A stretch of 64,000 bases of DNA from Phycisphaerae bacterium (GCA_027078365.1 JALWYQ010000001.1:143057-207056), one strand, 5' to 3'; shown: positions 1 through 8,259, counted from the first letter of the stretch. Numbers and translations are program-made. Notes: generated by a model from the letters alone, not told the origin.

Positions 1-856
1 CATTCATAACTCTGAGCTGAGTCATACTGCCCATGTAATTTCGATGCACCATCGCATTGAGCAACATCTCTCGTAGAGCGGGAACGGGGTATTCAAGTTC
101 TTCAATACGCCTTAGCCCCTCAAAGCGAATTGGCTTGATCAGAAACTTTTTCTCTAGTTGCTCCATCACATCACGCAGCATCTGAAACAGATTTCCCTCG
201 CATACTTCCTGAAATCGCATGTCCACTACGCTTTCACCAAATCGTCCAATTTTTACAAACAGATTGGGGTAGAACTTACTAGGGTCTTTGCCGAACAATA
301 CTAAAGCTGCGTTGGTTAATCCGTCGTCGGTGAGCAGATGTAGTTTTTTCAGAGTGTCTTCAGTGGAAAGCTCAGAAATATCTGGCAAGCGACCGGCGGT
401 AGTAGATTCCCTTTTGAATAGCTCAATGGTCGTATCGTCGATGTCGTTCAATGTTGCCTTTTCTTCTACCACCCGATCCCAGGTCATGCCCATCTTTTTC
501 AGTAAAAATTCCGTCAGTGCATGGCCTTTCAGCTCCTGCTTTACCGAGCCTGACCTCCAGTAGTAGGAACCGCGCAAGGAGATTGGAACCGTTGATGGTT
601 CTACGACAATTTCCAGATAGGTTTTGCCGTCCTCTTCCATCAGGTTGATGTGCGGCATCAACCCCAGCTGATCACGGATCTTATTCGGTAGATCTTCAAG
701 TAGTTTCTTGGCGTTCGGCAAATCGACGATTTTACCTCGGTCATCTTTTCCGATAAAAATCCGCCCACCCTGCGCATTGGCAAAACCACAGATCCATTTC
801 AGATAATCATCTTGCCATGATTGTTTGAATTCGATATTTTGTGATTCGGAAGTCAT
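1..856 (-). CDS. AlbA_2-domain, RecG-like ATP-binding protein (partial)
   Basis: The frame is open from an ATG at 856 to the window edge, so only the first 285 codons are seen. The N-terminus (IEFKQSW, then FANAQGGRIFIG near residues 25-37) is the Schlafen AlbA_2 signature. Further on, ALREMLLNAMVHRNY matches the C-terminal HATPase-like part of the COG2865 family, which is often labelled transcriptional regulator or RecG-like. Its ATG overlaps the stop of the HerA gene by four bases (ATGA), so the two are translationally coupled. Members of this family are frequent in defence islands and beside type I restriction genes, but their role there is not established. The family call is firm, the function is not. 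Confidence 0.85.
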   Translation of the reverse strand, partial: MTSESQNIEFKQSWQDDYLKWICGFANAQGGRIFIGKDDRGKIVDLPNAKKLLEDLPNKIRDQLGLMPHINLMEEDGKTYLEIVVEPSTVPISLRGSYYWRSGSVKQELKGHALTEFLLKKMGMTWDRVVEEKATLNDIDDTTIELFKRESTTAGRLPDISELSTEDTLKKLHLLTDDGLTNAALVLFGKDPSKFYPNLFVKIGRFGESVVDMRFQEVCEGNLFQMLRDVMEQLEKKFLIKPIRFEGLRRIEELEYPVPALREMLLNAMVHRNYMGSMTQLRVMN

Positions 857-2532
857 TTTTGCTGTTTCCTTAAAGATTCCACAGCCTGTTCTATTCCTCT
901 TTCTGACTTTGTCTTTTCCCACTCATCCCAAAAATCAACAGTTGCACTGTTTGGTTTAACACTTGGTGGATCAACTTTTATGCGGCTCGGTAAAAGAGAC
1001 GCATCGCCTACGATCAAGCTTTCGCCAATATCAAGTACTGGTAGCATTTCAGAAAAATCACCGAGATTATCAGGAAACAATCGCTTTATAACATTTTGAT
1101 CGTCAGGATTTGTTAGTCGCATAGCGATGAAGTTTCCACATTGGCTCAGTACTGTTTTATTCACATCCGATGGACGTTGACTAATCACAACGAGAGATAA
1201 TCCATATTTCCGCCCCTCTTTTGCGATTCGCTCGAAACTTGCTAACCCTTTTTCCTCCATACTACCTTTTAAGCTTGCCGGAATATAAAGGTGCGCTTCA
1301 TCGCAAAACAATGCTACAGGATGTCTTTTTTTATCATCCATCCATTGTTGAACAGAAAAAACCAAACGACCTATCAAACCAGAAATTAGAGGAAGTATGT
1401 CAGAGGGAACTTCTGAAAAATCGATAATCTTAAGTCCTTTTCCATTACCGAAATCCAAGAGATTGGTAAGCAATGAGTTGAGCCAATCGTAAGCCAAAAG
1501 TTTGTCGTCTGCATTAAATATGAAATTTAAACGTTTATCTGACTGCTTGCTTTTCAGGCGTTGAATAAAGCGAGTTAACTTTCCATGAAGAGGCCCCTGT
1601 CTTTCCGACCTTGCTCCTGGAACCATTTCAGTGTCTTTTTCCCGTAAAGAAGAAAGAACTTTGCTAATTTCGTATGGAATTGGGCTTTCGACGGTAAAAT
1701 TATCCAGCACATCTTGTTTATGCTCTGCTTCAAGTTTTTCCTTCTTGTACTTAATAATTAGATCAAAAAGTGTACGTGATTGATTAGGAGCATTGCTGTC
1801 ACTGCGATCAAGCAGGAGAGACTCAATTTCCTCATAGGATAAAAGCCAGTATGGAAGAAAAATAATGTTGTTTTCATCTGGCTTATCAGAAGGTCCGGCA
1901 ATCTTCAGAAGTGTTGTGTTTGGTAGTTTCTTTAGAGGTTTATATTCACCGTGAAGGTCAAAAACCAAACTATTGATTGATTTTAGTTGGGTCGCCTTTT
2001 CTAGAATGTTAGCAACCGTCCACGATTTCCCGGAACCAGTTCCTCCAACGATGACGGCGTGACGTTGAAAAAATTTATTTCCATCCAAATTAGCGTCAGA
2101 CTCATCAGATATTGTGTATTTCCCTATTTTTAGCGGGTTTTTACTGTTAGATGAAATAATGTTCATAAATTCAGAAAGTTCACTACCTTGTAGCAGAAAA
2201 CAATCAGCATCTATGCTCGGCACAGTGTTAAGCGTTCTCTTGAAAACATTACGCTCTGTTCCGATCGCATCCATAAGTGTTCCAACAAGATTTACCCGTA
2301 TCAAATTTTCTACAACTAAATCCGGATCTGACTGATCATCAATTTTTTCGGAAACAGCTTTTCGCATAATCTTTGAAATCAAACCGATAATTTTCTCACC
2401 GGTTTTTGTAGAACGAATTTGAACGATTTGATTGATCTGAACGCTATTCAACAGTTCTTCATTATCTACTTGTACAGAAATATTTCCTGTATCTACGCTC
2501 TGAACTTTTCCAATTAAAATCTCATTACTCAT
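853..2532 (-). CDS. herA: HerA-type ATPase of a SIR2-HerA defence pair
   Basis: 559 residues from the ATG at 2532. A longer frame runs 16 codons upstream, but it would overlap the SIR2 gene, and the chosen ATG has GGAG about 11 bases before it. An N-terminal HAS-barrel-like beta region comes first, then Walker A (GGTGSGKS, residues 163-170) and Walker B (VALFCDEA, about 406-413), in the FtsK/HerA order. HerA forms hexameric DNA translocases. In the described SIR2-HerA anti-phage system the ATPase assembles with a SIR2 NADase. The gene starts one base after the SIR2 stop, which fits that pairing. A DNA-repair HerA is less likely because no nurA neighbour is present. Confidence 0.88.
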   Translation of the reverse strand: MSNEILIGKVQSVDTGNISVQVDNEELLNSVQINQIVQIRSTKTGEKIIGLISKIMRKAVSEKIDDQSDPDLVVENLIRVNLVGTLMDAIGTERNVFKRTLNTVPSIDADCFLLQGSELSEFMNIISSNSKNPLKIGKYTISDESDANLDGNKFFQRHAVIVGGTGSGKSWTVANILEKATQLKSINSLVFDLHGEYKPLKKLPNTTLLKIAGPSDKPDENNIIFLPYWLLSYEEIESLLLDRSDSNAPNQSRTLFDLIIKYKKEKLEAEHKQDVLDNFTVESPIPYEISKVLSSLREKDTEMVPGARSERQGPLHGKLTRFIQRLKSKQSDKRLNFIFNADDKLLAYDWLNSLLTNLLDFGNGKGLKIIDFSEVPSDILPLISGLIGRLVFSVQQWMDDKKRHPVALFCDEAHLYIPASLKGSMEEKGLASFERIAKEGRKYGLSLVVISQRPSDVNKTVLSQCGNFIAMRLTNPDDQNVIKRLFPDNLGDFSEMLPVLDIGESLIVGDASLLPSRIKVDPPSVKPNSATVDFWDEWEKTKSERGIEQAVESLRKQQK

Positions 2533-2533
2533 A

Positions 2534-3496
2534 TTACAAGATCTCCATAAATTTATTGAGTTGCCAATAATCATCGTCAATTATCAGCGTTTCTTTGGAT
2601 TCATCTTTCCCTGTTTTTATTAGAACTGATGTTTGTCCTGTGGTTTCACTTTCTTGCAGCAAAATATATTTCTGAGCATTTTTTAGTTCATCGCGACAAC
2701 TTTGGGTGATTTTCTTTGTGATCAATACTAAAGGTGTTCCACTATTGACCTTTTCTTTGATCTTTGGTGTCAAGTGTTCATCATTGAACCCAAAGCCCAC
2801 GACAAGAAAACTTGATGCGTTATTTATGAGGTTGTCTGATTTCTGAATTAAATCACGATACGGAGTTTTGTATGCTTCTTGGTATTTATTTTTCCCAGGA
2901 GAAATAATAACTGGCTCAGAGCTTTCGCAATCCATCATTAGATATCGAACACTGCTGTCAACTCGAAACCAGCTAAGAGAGCCATGTACCTTTATCAGGT
3001 TTGTAATATTTTTATCGGTGAAAAGGTCTCCATTGAATATATTAAATTCACGCTCTCCAAAGCCGTCTGTGAATGGGATACCGTAAAATCCCATCACATG
3101 TTCAATGACTCGGTCATAATTGGTCGTAATAATGTTTACAACTTGAGGATGCACGGATCGGATTTTCTCAATCATGTTTTTTATGCTATCAAACGTGTCC
3201 GTCTCGCCATTAACCAATTTACGACGTACTTTGGCATCCGCATTATTGACAGTATTCCAAATTATTCTTCTTATTTCAGGCATTTGATCGTTGTATTTAG
3301 CTTTCCCCAATTCAGTCTCCAAATTTTCATTAGTTTGGTTAAAATTGTGCAATTTATTTTTCAGTGTATTATTCAGATCTTCCATTGTCGGCAACCCAAA
3401 CGGCACTGTTGCCCCTGCCCCCCAGATAATAACAGGTGGATTCTTCAGAAATGTTTGAATTGTTGAAAAAGTCTTTTCTTTTGATTGATCACTCAT
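2534..3496 (-). CDS. SIR2-like NADase effector of SIR2-HerA defence
   Basis: 320 residues. The Rossmann-type NAD site reads IIWGAGATVPFG (24-34). TTNYD puts the conserved Asn at about 126, KVHGSL puts the conserved His at about 171, and a late LVVGFGFNDEH motif matches SIR2_2-type domains. In defence proteins of this class the Asn and His are needed to cleave NAD+, which starves infected cells. There is no signal peptide or extra effector domain. Its ATG shares one base with the hsdS stop (TAATG) and the HerA gene follows after one base, so hsdS, SIR2 and HerA form a tightly coupled unit. The NADase role is inferred from the family. Confidence 0.88.
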   Translation of the reverse strand: MSDQSKEKTFSTIQTFLKNPPVIIWGAGATVPFGLPTMEDLNNTLKNKLHNFNQTNENLETELGKAKYNDQMPEIRRIIWNTVNNADAKVRRKLVNGETDTFDSIKNMIEKIRSVHPQVVNIITTNYDRVIEHVMGFYGIPFTDGFGEREFNIFNGDLFTDKNITNLIKVHGSLSWFRVDSSVRYLMMDCESSEPVIISPGKNKYQEAYKTPYRDLIQKSDNLINNASSFLVVGFGFNDEHLTPKIKEKVNSGTPLVLITKKITQSCRDELKNAQKYILLQESETTGQTSVLIKTGKDESKETLIIDDDYWQLNKFMEIL

Positions 3497-4692
3497 TATT
3501 CATACTTCCTTACTACATTTGGCTTAATTCTCCACTCACCTGTCAACAGACGCTGCATCAGCCCGCGTTTTTGGGTTTTGTATTTTTCTGTGAGTTGCTT
3601 CAACAGGTCGATTTCCTGCTGGGCGTCGGATAAGGCTTCAGCGATTTGCTTTTGTTCTTCAATAGATGGAAGAGGCATTTTAACTTCACTAAAATGCGGA
3701 AATTTAAGATTCCATGTATCTGAGGTTAACCCCTGCGAATATCTATAAAATCGATGAATCATAAATGGCATCTTGAACAGATATGCGACAAACTGCGGGT
3801 ACAGTTTCTCTCCCGGGATACAAATTGTATAGGCAGGGCTCACGATCCCCTCCATTGTTGAAAGGGCGGAGACTCCTTGCCACATCCTCATCGTGTTATA
3901 GCCAATATCTCCAGGACAAATCCGAAGATATTTAGATTTATCCTTGTTGGATGTGTCTTTCCTGTTCGTGTCTTCACGAGGGATCACCCCTTCGCCATTT
4001 GTTATGGAAAGAAGTGGTAAATCATCTCGCTTGGTTTCTTTACGTTCCTTGAAAAGTGATTTTGTCCTTACCTGTTTCCATTTACCTTCTACGGTAGGCA
4101 CATAAATCAGATCATTTAGTAGTCGTTTAAACCGTTTTTCTTTTACCTGAATCAGCTGTTCAGTTTTTTCGATGGCCTCATCCCAGGTGGAGAGTAGATC
4201 TGCAATGGCTTTTTGCTCTGGGAGTGGGGGAAAAGGTATCTTGACTTTGTCGTAAGTTTCAGTTGTCAGTCCAAACCTTGTGATCCCATTTGCGTATCTA
4301 TAAAAGTCATACGATATTCTTGGATGCGTCAGTGAAAGGGATAGAAATCTTCCATCTACATGTTTCTTTGGTCTCAATATTGTTAAATGATATCCGCAAA
4401 GCAATTTTTTTCTAACACTTTGGATATATGTTGGTATTCCAATGTCATCAGCGCTTTCAGAATCTTTTGTTATTACAACATCGTTAGGGCAAAGCGAAAA
4501 TCGATCAATTTCCCCTTGTTTAGCAGTTGCTTTCATAAACTGCATATTTTTAGTAATTATAGAGTTGTAATATACATCAGTATAGTTGCACAAAACCACT
4601 GGTATTTCGTCTGGCATTGTTTTTTTGTCGACTGGACTGGTGATTACTTTTGTTATAGCACTTATTGCTTTTTCTGAAAAGATTTTACTCAT
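3496..4692 (-). CDS. hsdS: Type I restriction-modification specificity subunit HsdS
   Basis: 398 residues from the ATG at 4692, which has a GGGGAGG ribosome site eight bases upstream; a TTG two codons earlier is less likely. The protein has two target-recognition domains, each ending in the typical PLPEQKAIADLL or PSIEEQKQIAEAL motif followed by a helical spacer (about 150-195 and 345-385). This full-length two-domain layout recognises a bipartite DNA site and works with HsdM and HsdR. HsdM lies 1.8 kb upstream in the same operon and is separated from it by KilA-N, DUF1016 and DinD pieces. No hsdR is in the window; it may lie beyond position 1. Confidence 0.92.
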   Translation of the reverse strand: MSKIFSEKAISAITKVITSPVDKKTMPDEIPVVLCNYTDVYYNSIITKNMQFMKATAKQGEIDRFSLCPNDVVITKDSESADDIGIPTYIQSVRKKLLCGYHLTILRPKKHVDGRFLSLSLTHPRISYDFYRYANGITRFGLTTETYDKVKIPFPPLPEQKAIADLLSTWDEAIEKTEQLIQVKEKRFKRLLNDLIYVPTVEGKWKQVRTKSLFKERKETKRDDLPLLSITNGEGVIPREDTNRKDTSNKDKSKYLRICPGDIGYNTMRMWQGVSALSTMEGIVSPAYTICIPGEKLYPQFVAYLFKMPFMIHRFYRYSQGLTSDTWNLKFPHFSEVKMPLPSIEEQKQIAEALSDAQQEIDLLKQLTEKYKTQKRGLMQRLLTGEWRIKPNVVRKYE

Positions 4693-4772
4693 CGCCAAAC
4701 CTCCCCTGTAATTTTGCGGAGTTTTGAATTATGAAGACTAAGTACCAAACTCATTCCCAACCATAGAACACA

Positions 4773-4826
4773 CGGAATACACAGAAAAAAACAAATAATC
4801 TTTTTCATGTTGTTCTGTGTATTCCG
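4773..4826. repeat. 14-bp perfect inverted repeat in the spacer before hsdS
   Basis: CGGAATACACAGAA at 4773-4786 is mirrored by TTCTGTGTATTCCG at 4813-4826, with a 26-base loop. The right arm is continuous with the junction repeat at 4831-4872, and similar TGTTCTGTAT or ATGTGTATTCC sequence borders the other junction repeats (5190-5210, 5500-5526). The spacer 4693-4848 holds nothing else recognisable apart from the hsdS ribosome site. The hairpin could attenuate transcription into hsdS or be one end of a mobile unit. Confidence 0.7.
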
Positions 4827-4830
4827 CAGT

Positions 4831-4872
4831 TCAAATAATTCGTGAAAATTAGTGTCCATTAGTGGTTCCCTC
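4831..4872 (-). repeat. Junction repeat copy A
   Basis: On the minus strand it reads CCACTAATGGACACTAAT, then TTTCACGAATTATTTGA. It lies at the end of the DinD remnant, whose last codons (GTTNGH and stop) are read from it. It differs from copies B and C at only one or two positions over the shared core. Confidence 0.9.
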
Positions 4873-5130
4873 CTTTGGAAAGCTTAGAGCCCTTGATCTA
4901 CCATTCTGGACCATTTTACTGACGTCGGTAAAATGGTTCTCCACAGGAACATTGGAATTTTCGCAGGCTATCTTAGCTTTACCAATAACCTCTACAAAAT
5001 TCTGCCATTTTGTATACCCAAGTTTTTCCATCAAATCCCGGGCATACCAAAATTCTGCTGTTTCCCCCGAAACATGTTGGACAATAGTATCAAATGCGTT
5101 TGTCAGTCTGACAATGGTATTTTTATCCAT
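4849..5130 (-). pseudogene. DinD-like protein, truncated N-terminal remnant
   Basis: 93 codons. The first 70 or so resemble the Bro-N-like start of DinD (DNA-damage-inducible protein D): FWYARDLMEKLGYTKWQNF, then AKIACENS and VENHFTDVSKMV. DinD is about 270 residues long and continues with SGAQREV and SRYACYL motifs, which are absent. Instead the frame passes into unrelated sequence and ends GTTNGH inside a junction repeat. The start is good: ATG at 5130 with GGGGG in a conserved leader upstream. I read it as a gene cut off by recombination at the repeat; a short functional protein cannot be excluded. Confidence 0.7.
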
Positions 5131-5176
5131 TTGTTAGCCCCCAGTTACTAATCCCGTCGAATTTGACGGGATTAAA
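5131..5176 (-). repeat. Cassette leader element copy 1 (hairpin plus ribosome site)
   Basis: 46 bases directly before the DinD-remnant ATG. On the minus strand it holds a perfect 9-bp stem, AATCCCGTC and GACGGGATT (5150-5173) around a six-base loop, then CTGGGGGCTAACAA and the start codon. The same element precedes the KilA-N gene (6359-6404) with 36 of 46 positions identical by my count. Confidence 0.75.
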
Positions 5177-5210
5177 CACCATTTCCATGTTGTTCTGTAT
5201 GCCCCATGGT

Positions 5211-5250
5211 TCAAATAATTCGTGAAAATTAGTGTTCATTAGTGGTTCCT
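5211..5250 (-). repeat. Junction repeat copy B
   Basis: The same unit as copy A, with one change (AATGAACACT for AATGGACACT). It lies between the DUF1016 remnant, which stops at 5270, and the leader of the DinD remnant. The flanking CCATGGGGCATACAGAACAACATGGAAA is also shared in part with copies A and C. Confidence 0.9.
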
Positions 5251-5269
5251 TTACTTTTCTTTGCAGGTC

Positions 5270-5488
5270 TCATTTGTTCAATTGTGACACCAGTGGTGAC
5301 ACAATCTCAAAATCAGGAAATTGCTCCGCAGATTGCATGTTGATACGTTTCTCAACTTGCCAATAGGTTAGTGTAATGACACTGTTTACTGCTATTACAG
5401 CCTGATGCTTTCCCTGTTCAATAAGTTTGCGCAGATCATTTAACAGGGCGTTTGTGTTATTATCAAATAATTGATTACTATCACTCAT
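5270..5488 (-). pseudogene. DUF1016 (YhcG-like nuclease) remnant
   Basis: 72 codons from the ATG at 5488, preceded by GGAAAG. A frame open back to 5530 begins inside a junction repeat and is not likely to be used. LLNDLRKLIEQGKHQAV, then AVNSVITLTYWQVEKRIN, is the start of the DUF1016 N-terminal domain. After that the protein jumps to EQFPDFEIVSPLVSQL, a motif that normally occurs tens of residues later, and stops. Full members are about 350 residues long with a PD-(D/E)XK nuclease domain, so this copy has an internal deletion and has lost its catalytic half. It is probably inactive. Confidence 0.7.
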
Positions 5489-5526
5489 CGCTAATTCTTT
5501 CCATGTTTTTATGTGTATTCCATGGT

Positions 5527-5568
5527 TCAAATAATTCGTGAAAATTAGTGTCCATTAGTGGTTCCCTC
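5527..5568 (-). repeat. Junction repeat copy C
   Basis: Identical to copy A across the core. The KilA-N gene ends inside it (RGNH and stop, a different reading frame from copies A and E). The DUF1016 remnant begins just downstream on the minus strand. Confidence 0.9.
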
Positions 5569-6358
5569 TCAGCTGTTTCGTGGTTCTATCCTTCACCAGC
5601 AATTTCATTTGCTGAATAGCCGTCTGGTTCAGTCGTTGCAATCGTTCAGGCTGGCTTAATCCCTCCTGAATAAAATGAGCATTCAAATTCTCCAGATTAG
5701 CTAGGCATACCAGTTGAGAGACATTGGCGAAATCTCGAATATTACCTTTTTCACCAGGGTTTTCATCACGCCACTGCTTCGCGGTTTTGCCAAAGAGTGC
5801 CATATTAAGAATATCTGCTTCGGAAGCGTAAACCAGATTGATCTGTTCTTTGCCGAGTTCCTGCGGAATCAGGTGTTCTTTAATGGCGTCGGTATGAATG
5901 CGGTAGTTGATTTTGGTGAGTTGACGCCTGACGTCCCAGCCAAGCTGCTTAAGCTCTTCATTTTTAAGCCGTTGAAATTCTTTAACAAGATAAATTTTAA
6001 ACTCTGCACTAATCCACATACCAAATTCAAAAGCAATGTCCGGATGTGCATAGGTGCCTCCGTATCTTCCTGCTTTTGCCTGTAAACCGATGGCATTAGT
6101 TTTTGCTACCCACTCTTTGACACTTATCTTGTAGCTATTAAGCCCTGCCTGACTTTTAATTGTGGCGAATTCGCCATAATTAAAATCGGGGTTATGAACT
6201 CGTTCCCATATCCCAAGGTATTCAACAGTGTTACGATTTCGAAGCCAATCTGTGATGAAAAAATTTCCATCTTTTGAACGTAGCATGTCGGTAAGAGAGA
6301 TGTAATTCTCTTTGGTTATGCGAATTTCTTCGTTCAAAACGGTGATTGTTTTAGCCAT
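5555..6358 (-). CDS. KilA-N domain protein
   Basis: 267 residues. Residues 1-125 match the KilA-N DNA-binding domain: ITKENYISLTDMLR, then TDWLRNRNTVEYLGIWE, and the late GRYGGTYAHPDIAFEFGMWI with AEFKIYLVKEFQRLK. The rest (about 130-267) is helical, as in full-length phage antirepressor-like or bacterial KilA-N proteins sometimes found in type I restriction operons between hsdM and hsdS. It seems intact. The ATG at 6358 follows the conserved leader element, and the last codons come from junction repeat C. Its role here is unknown; DNA binding is likely. Confidence 0.85.
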   Translation of the reverse strand: MAKTITVLNEEIRITKENYISLTDMLRSKDGNFFITDWLRNRNTVEYLGIWERVHNPDFNYGEFATIKSQAGLNSYKISVKEWVAKTNAIGLQAKAGRYGGTYAHPDIAFEFGMWISAEFKIYLVKEFQRLKNEELKQLGWDVRRQLTKINYRIHTDAIKEHLIPQELGKEQINLVYASEADILNMALFGKTAKQWRDENPGEKGNIRDFANVSQLVCLANLENLNAHFIQEGLSQPERLQRLNQTAIQQMKLLVKDRTTKQLRGNH

Positions 6359-6404
6359 TTGTTAACTCCCAATTTCTAAATCCGTCGAATTTGAAGAATT
6401 TAAA
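6359..6404 (-). repeat. Cassette leader element copy 2
   Basis: A 46-base element before the KilA-N ATG, matching 5131-5176 at 36 of 46 positions. The ribosome site (TTGGGAGTTAACAA) is kept. The hairpin is degraded: the left arm has drifted away from GACGGGATT, so only a partial stem remains. Confidence 0.7.
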
Positions 6405-6434
6405 ATGTCTTTTTGCTTCGTTCTTTTTGCGGTT

Positions 6435-6478
6435 CTCAAAATAATTCGTGAAAATTAGTGTACATTAGTGGTTACCTC
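6435..6478 (-). repeat. Junction repeat copy D
   Basis: The hsdM stop (6472-6474) falls in this copy. It carries two changes from copy A, AATGTACACT for AATGGACACT and GGTAACC for GGAACC. It separates hsdM from the KilA-N leader. Confidence 0.88.
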
Positions 6479-8067
6479 TGAATCTGCTGAAGCTTCTCAG
6501 CCATCTTACCCCGCACCTCTGCTAGCTCTTTCTCTAATGCGTCAATCTCCTTTTGAACCTCATCAATATCAATGGGTTCTTCTTCCTCAAAGGTATCCAC
6601 ATAACGGGGGATATTGAGGTTAAAATCATTTTCCTTGATCTCTTCAAATTCGGCTACATGGGCGTATTTTTCTACCTCCTTACGCTCCTTGTAAGTGCGC
6701 ATAATCTTTTCAATATGTTCTTCGCTGAGCGTGTTCTGATTTTTAGCTGATACAAACTCCCTACTGGCATCAATAAACAATACACTGGATTCGTGTTTAT
6801 TTGTGTCCATTCGTACTTGTTCTCTTCCCCGATCAAAGACCAAAATTGCCACCGGAATATTGGTGGTCGGGAAGAGATTGCCCGGCAGTCCAATCACTGC
6901 ATCAAGTAAATTTTCCTCTATCATCTTCCGGCGAATGCGACCTTCGGCTGCGCCTCGGAACAGAACGCCATGGGGAACTACAACGGCAACTCGTCCCTCT
7001 TTTTCAAGGGCGGTTTCCACCATATGGCTAATAAAAGCCCAGTCTCCTTTGCTTTTAGGTGGCACCCCGCGCCAGAAGCGGTTGTACTGATCACTCTCGG
7101 CATTTTCAGCGCCCCATTTGTCTAATGAGAATGGTGGATTGGCCACCACGCAGTTGAATTTCATGAGCCGATCATTTTCCACCAACAGTGGACTGTTCAG
7201 AGTGTCGCCCCATTCAATCCTGGCACTGTCAAAGCTGTGCAGGAACATGTTCATTCGGCAAAGCGCCCATGTGCTACCGTTGGATTCCTGTCCGAAGAGG
7301 GCAAAGTTACGTTTTTCGCGATCATCTTTAGCATTTCTGGCCACCTCACGAGCAGCCTGAACCAAAAGACCACCCGATCCACAGGCCGGATCGCAGATAC
7401 GATCTCCCGGTTTTGGGCCTGCCAGCTTTGCTACCAGTTCGGTTACCTTCAGTGGAGTAAAGAACTCTCCAGCCTTCTTTCCAGAATCAGAGGCAAAACG
7501 CTCAATCAGGTAAATATAGGTGTTACCGATTACATCCTCGGATACGAAGCTAGGCTTCATGTTGAGCTGAGGTTTATGAAAATCCTCTAGCAGTTGTTTC
7601 AGGCGGCGGTTGCGGTCTTTGGTTTTACCGAGATTGGCTTCACTGTTGAAATCGATGTTACGAAAAACACCTTCAAGCTTGCTCTTGTTACTTTCTTCAA
7701 TGTGGTCGAGGACAATGTTGATCAGTTCACCGATATTTGCAGTGGATCGGCGTTCATAAAGGCTGTAATAGGTGGCAGGGAACTCGTCGAGAACCGTCTC
7801 TTCGCCTGTTTTATCATTTTTTTCGGTGAGTTTCACCACGGGGAGAACAAAACGCTCACGCTTCAGCTTGCGGCGAATACGGACATCATCATCCCCATAC
7901 TGCTTCCGGTAGGCCTCGTAATGATCCAGCCACACATCGGATATATACTTTAAAAACAGCATCACAAGGATGTAGTCTTTGTACTGCGCTGGATCAACAA
8001 CACCTCTGAAGGTGTCACATGCCGCCCAGGCCGCGTTGTTGATGTCTTTTTGATCAATCTTGTTCAT
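6472..8067 (-). CDS. hsdM: Type I restriction-modification methyltransferase HsdM
   Basis: 531 residues from the ATG at 8067, preceded by AAGGAGT; the frame is open eight codons further but lacks a better site. The N-terminal HsdM helical domain (INNAAWAACDTFRG) is followed by the N6-adenine methyltransferase core with the SAM motif DPACGSGGLL and catalytic NPPF (VVANPPFSLDKW), and a C-terminal coiled coil (EIDALEKELAEVRGKMAE). It methylates adenine in the site chosen by HsdS. Two specificity genes flank it in the operon, one full length downstream and one half length upstream. The gene appears intact. Confidence 0.96.
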   Translation of the reverse strand: MNKIDQKDINNAAWAACDTFRGVVDPAQYKDYILVMLFLKYISDVWLDHYEAYRKQYGDDDVRIRRKLKRERFVLPVVKLTEKNDKTGEETVLDEFPATYYSLYERRSTANIGELINIVLDHIEESNKSKLEGVFRNIDFNSEANLGKTKDRNRRLKQLLEDFHKPQLNMKPSFVSEDVIGNTYIYLIERFASDSGKKAGEFFTPLKVTELVAKLAGPKPGDRICDPACGSGGLLVQAAREVARNAKDDREKRNFALFGQESNGSTWALCRMNMFLHSFDSARIEWGDTLNSPLLVENDRLMKFNCVVANPPFSLDKWGAENAESDQYNRFWRGVPPKSKGDWAFISHMVETALEKEGRVAVVVPHGVLFRGAAEGRIRRKMIEENLLDAVIGLPGNLFPTTNIPVAILVFDRGREQVRMDTNKHESSVLFIDASREFVSAKNQNTLSEEHIEKIMRTYKERKEVEKYAHVAEFEEIKENDFNLNIPRYVDTFEEEEPIDIDEVQKEIDALEKELAEVRGKMAEKLQQIQR

Positions 8068-8086
8068 GTGATACTCCTTAATTTTA

Positions 8087-8220
8087 ACCACTAATGGATA
8101 CTAATTTCCACGAATATATTAAGTGCTTGTGAATCACTAATGGACACTAATTTCCACGAATATATTAAGTGCTTGTGAATCACTAATGGACACTAATTTG
8201 CACGAATATGTTAAAGTTTT
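8087..8220 (+). repeat. Three tandem 46-bp copies related to the junction repeat, opposite orientation
   Basis: Units run 8087-8134, 8135-8180 and 8181-8220. Each begins CACTAATGGACACTAATTT, as in the junction repeat, then CCACGAATATATTAAGTGC. The second unit is exactly 46 bases and the third degenerates after CACGAATATG. A weak fourth trace (GGTACTAATTTTTACTAAT) lies at 8233-8253. They read on the plus strand, against the other five copies, and fill most of the 192-base gap upstream of hsdM. Confidence 0.9.
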
Positions 8221-8259
8221 CGTAAACCATGAAAGGGTACTAATTTTTACTAATATTTT

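Noticed and set aside
2534..2580. HerA start upstream at 2580
   Set aside because: It would overlap the SIR2 coding end by 16 codons, and the extra residues are not like HerA; the ATG at 2532 has a proper ribosome site.
5488..5530. DUF1016 start at 5530
   Set aside because: These codons are read from the junction repeat and its flank, and a better start with GGAAAG lies at 5488.
8087..8220. Tandem 46-bp units as a CRISPR array
   Set aside because: The units are contiguous with no unique spacers and match the junction repeat; no cas genes are nearby.
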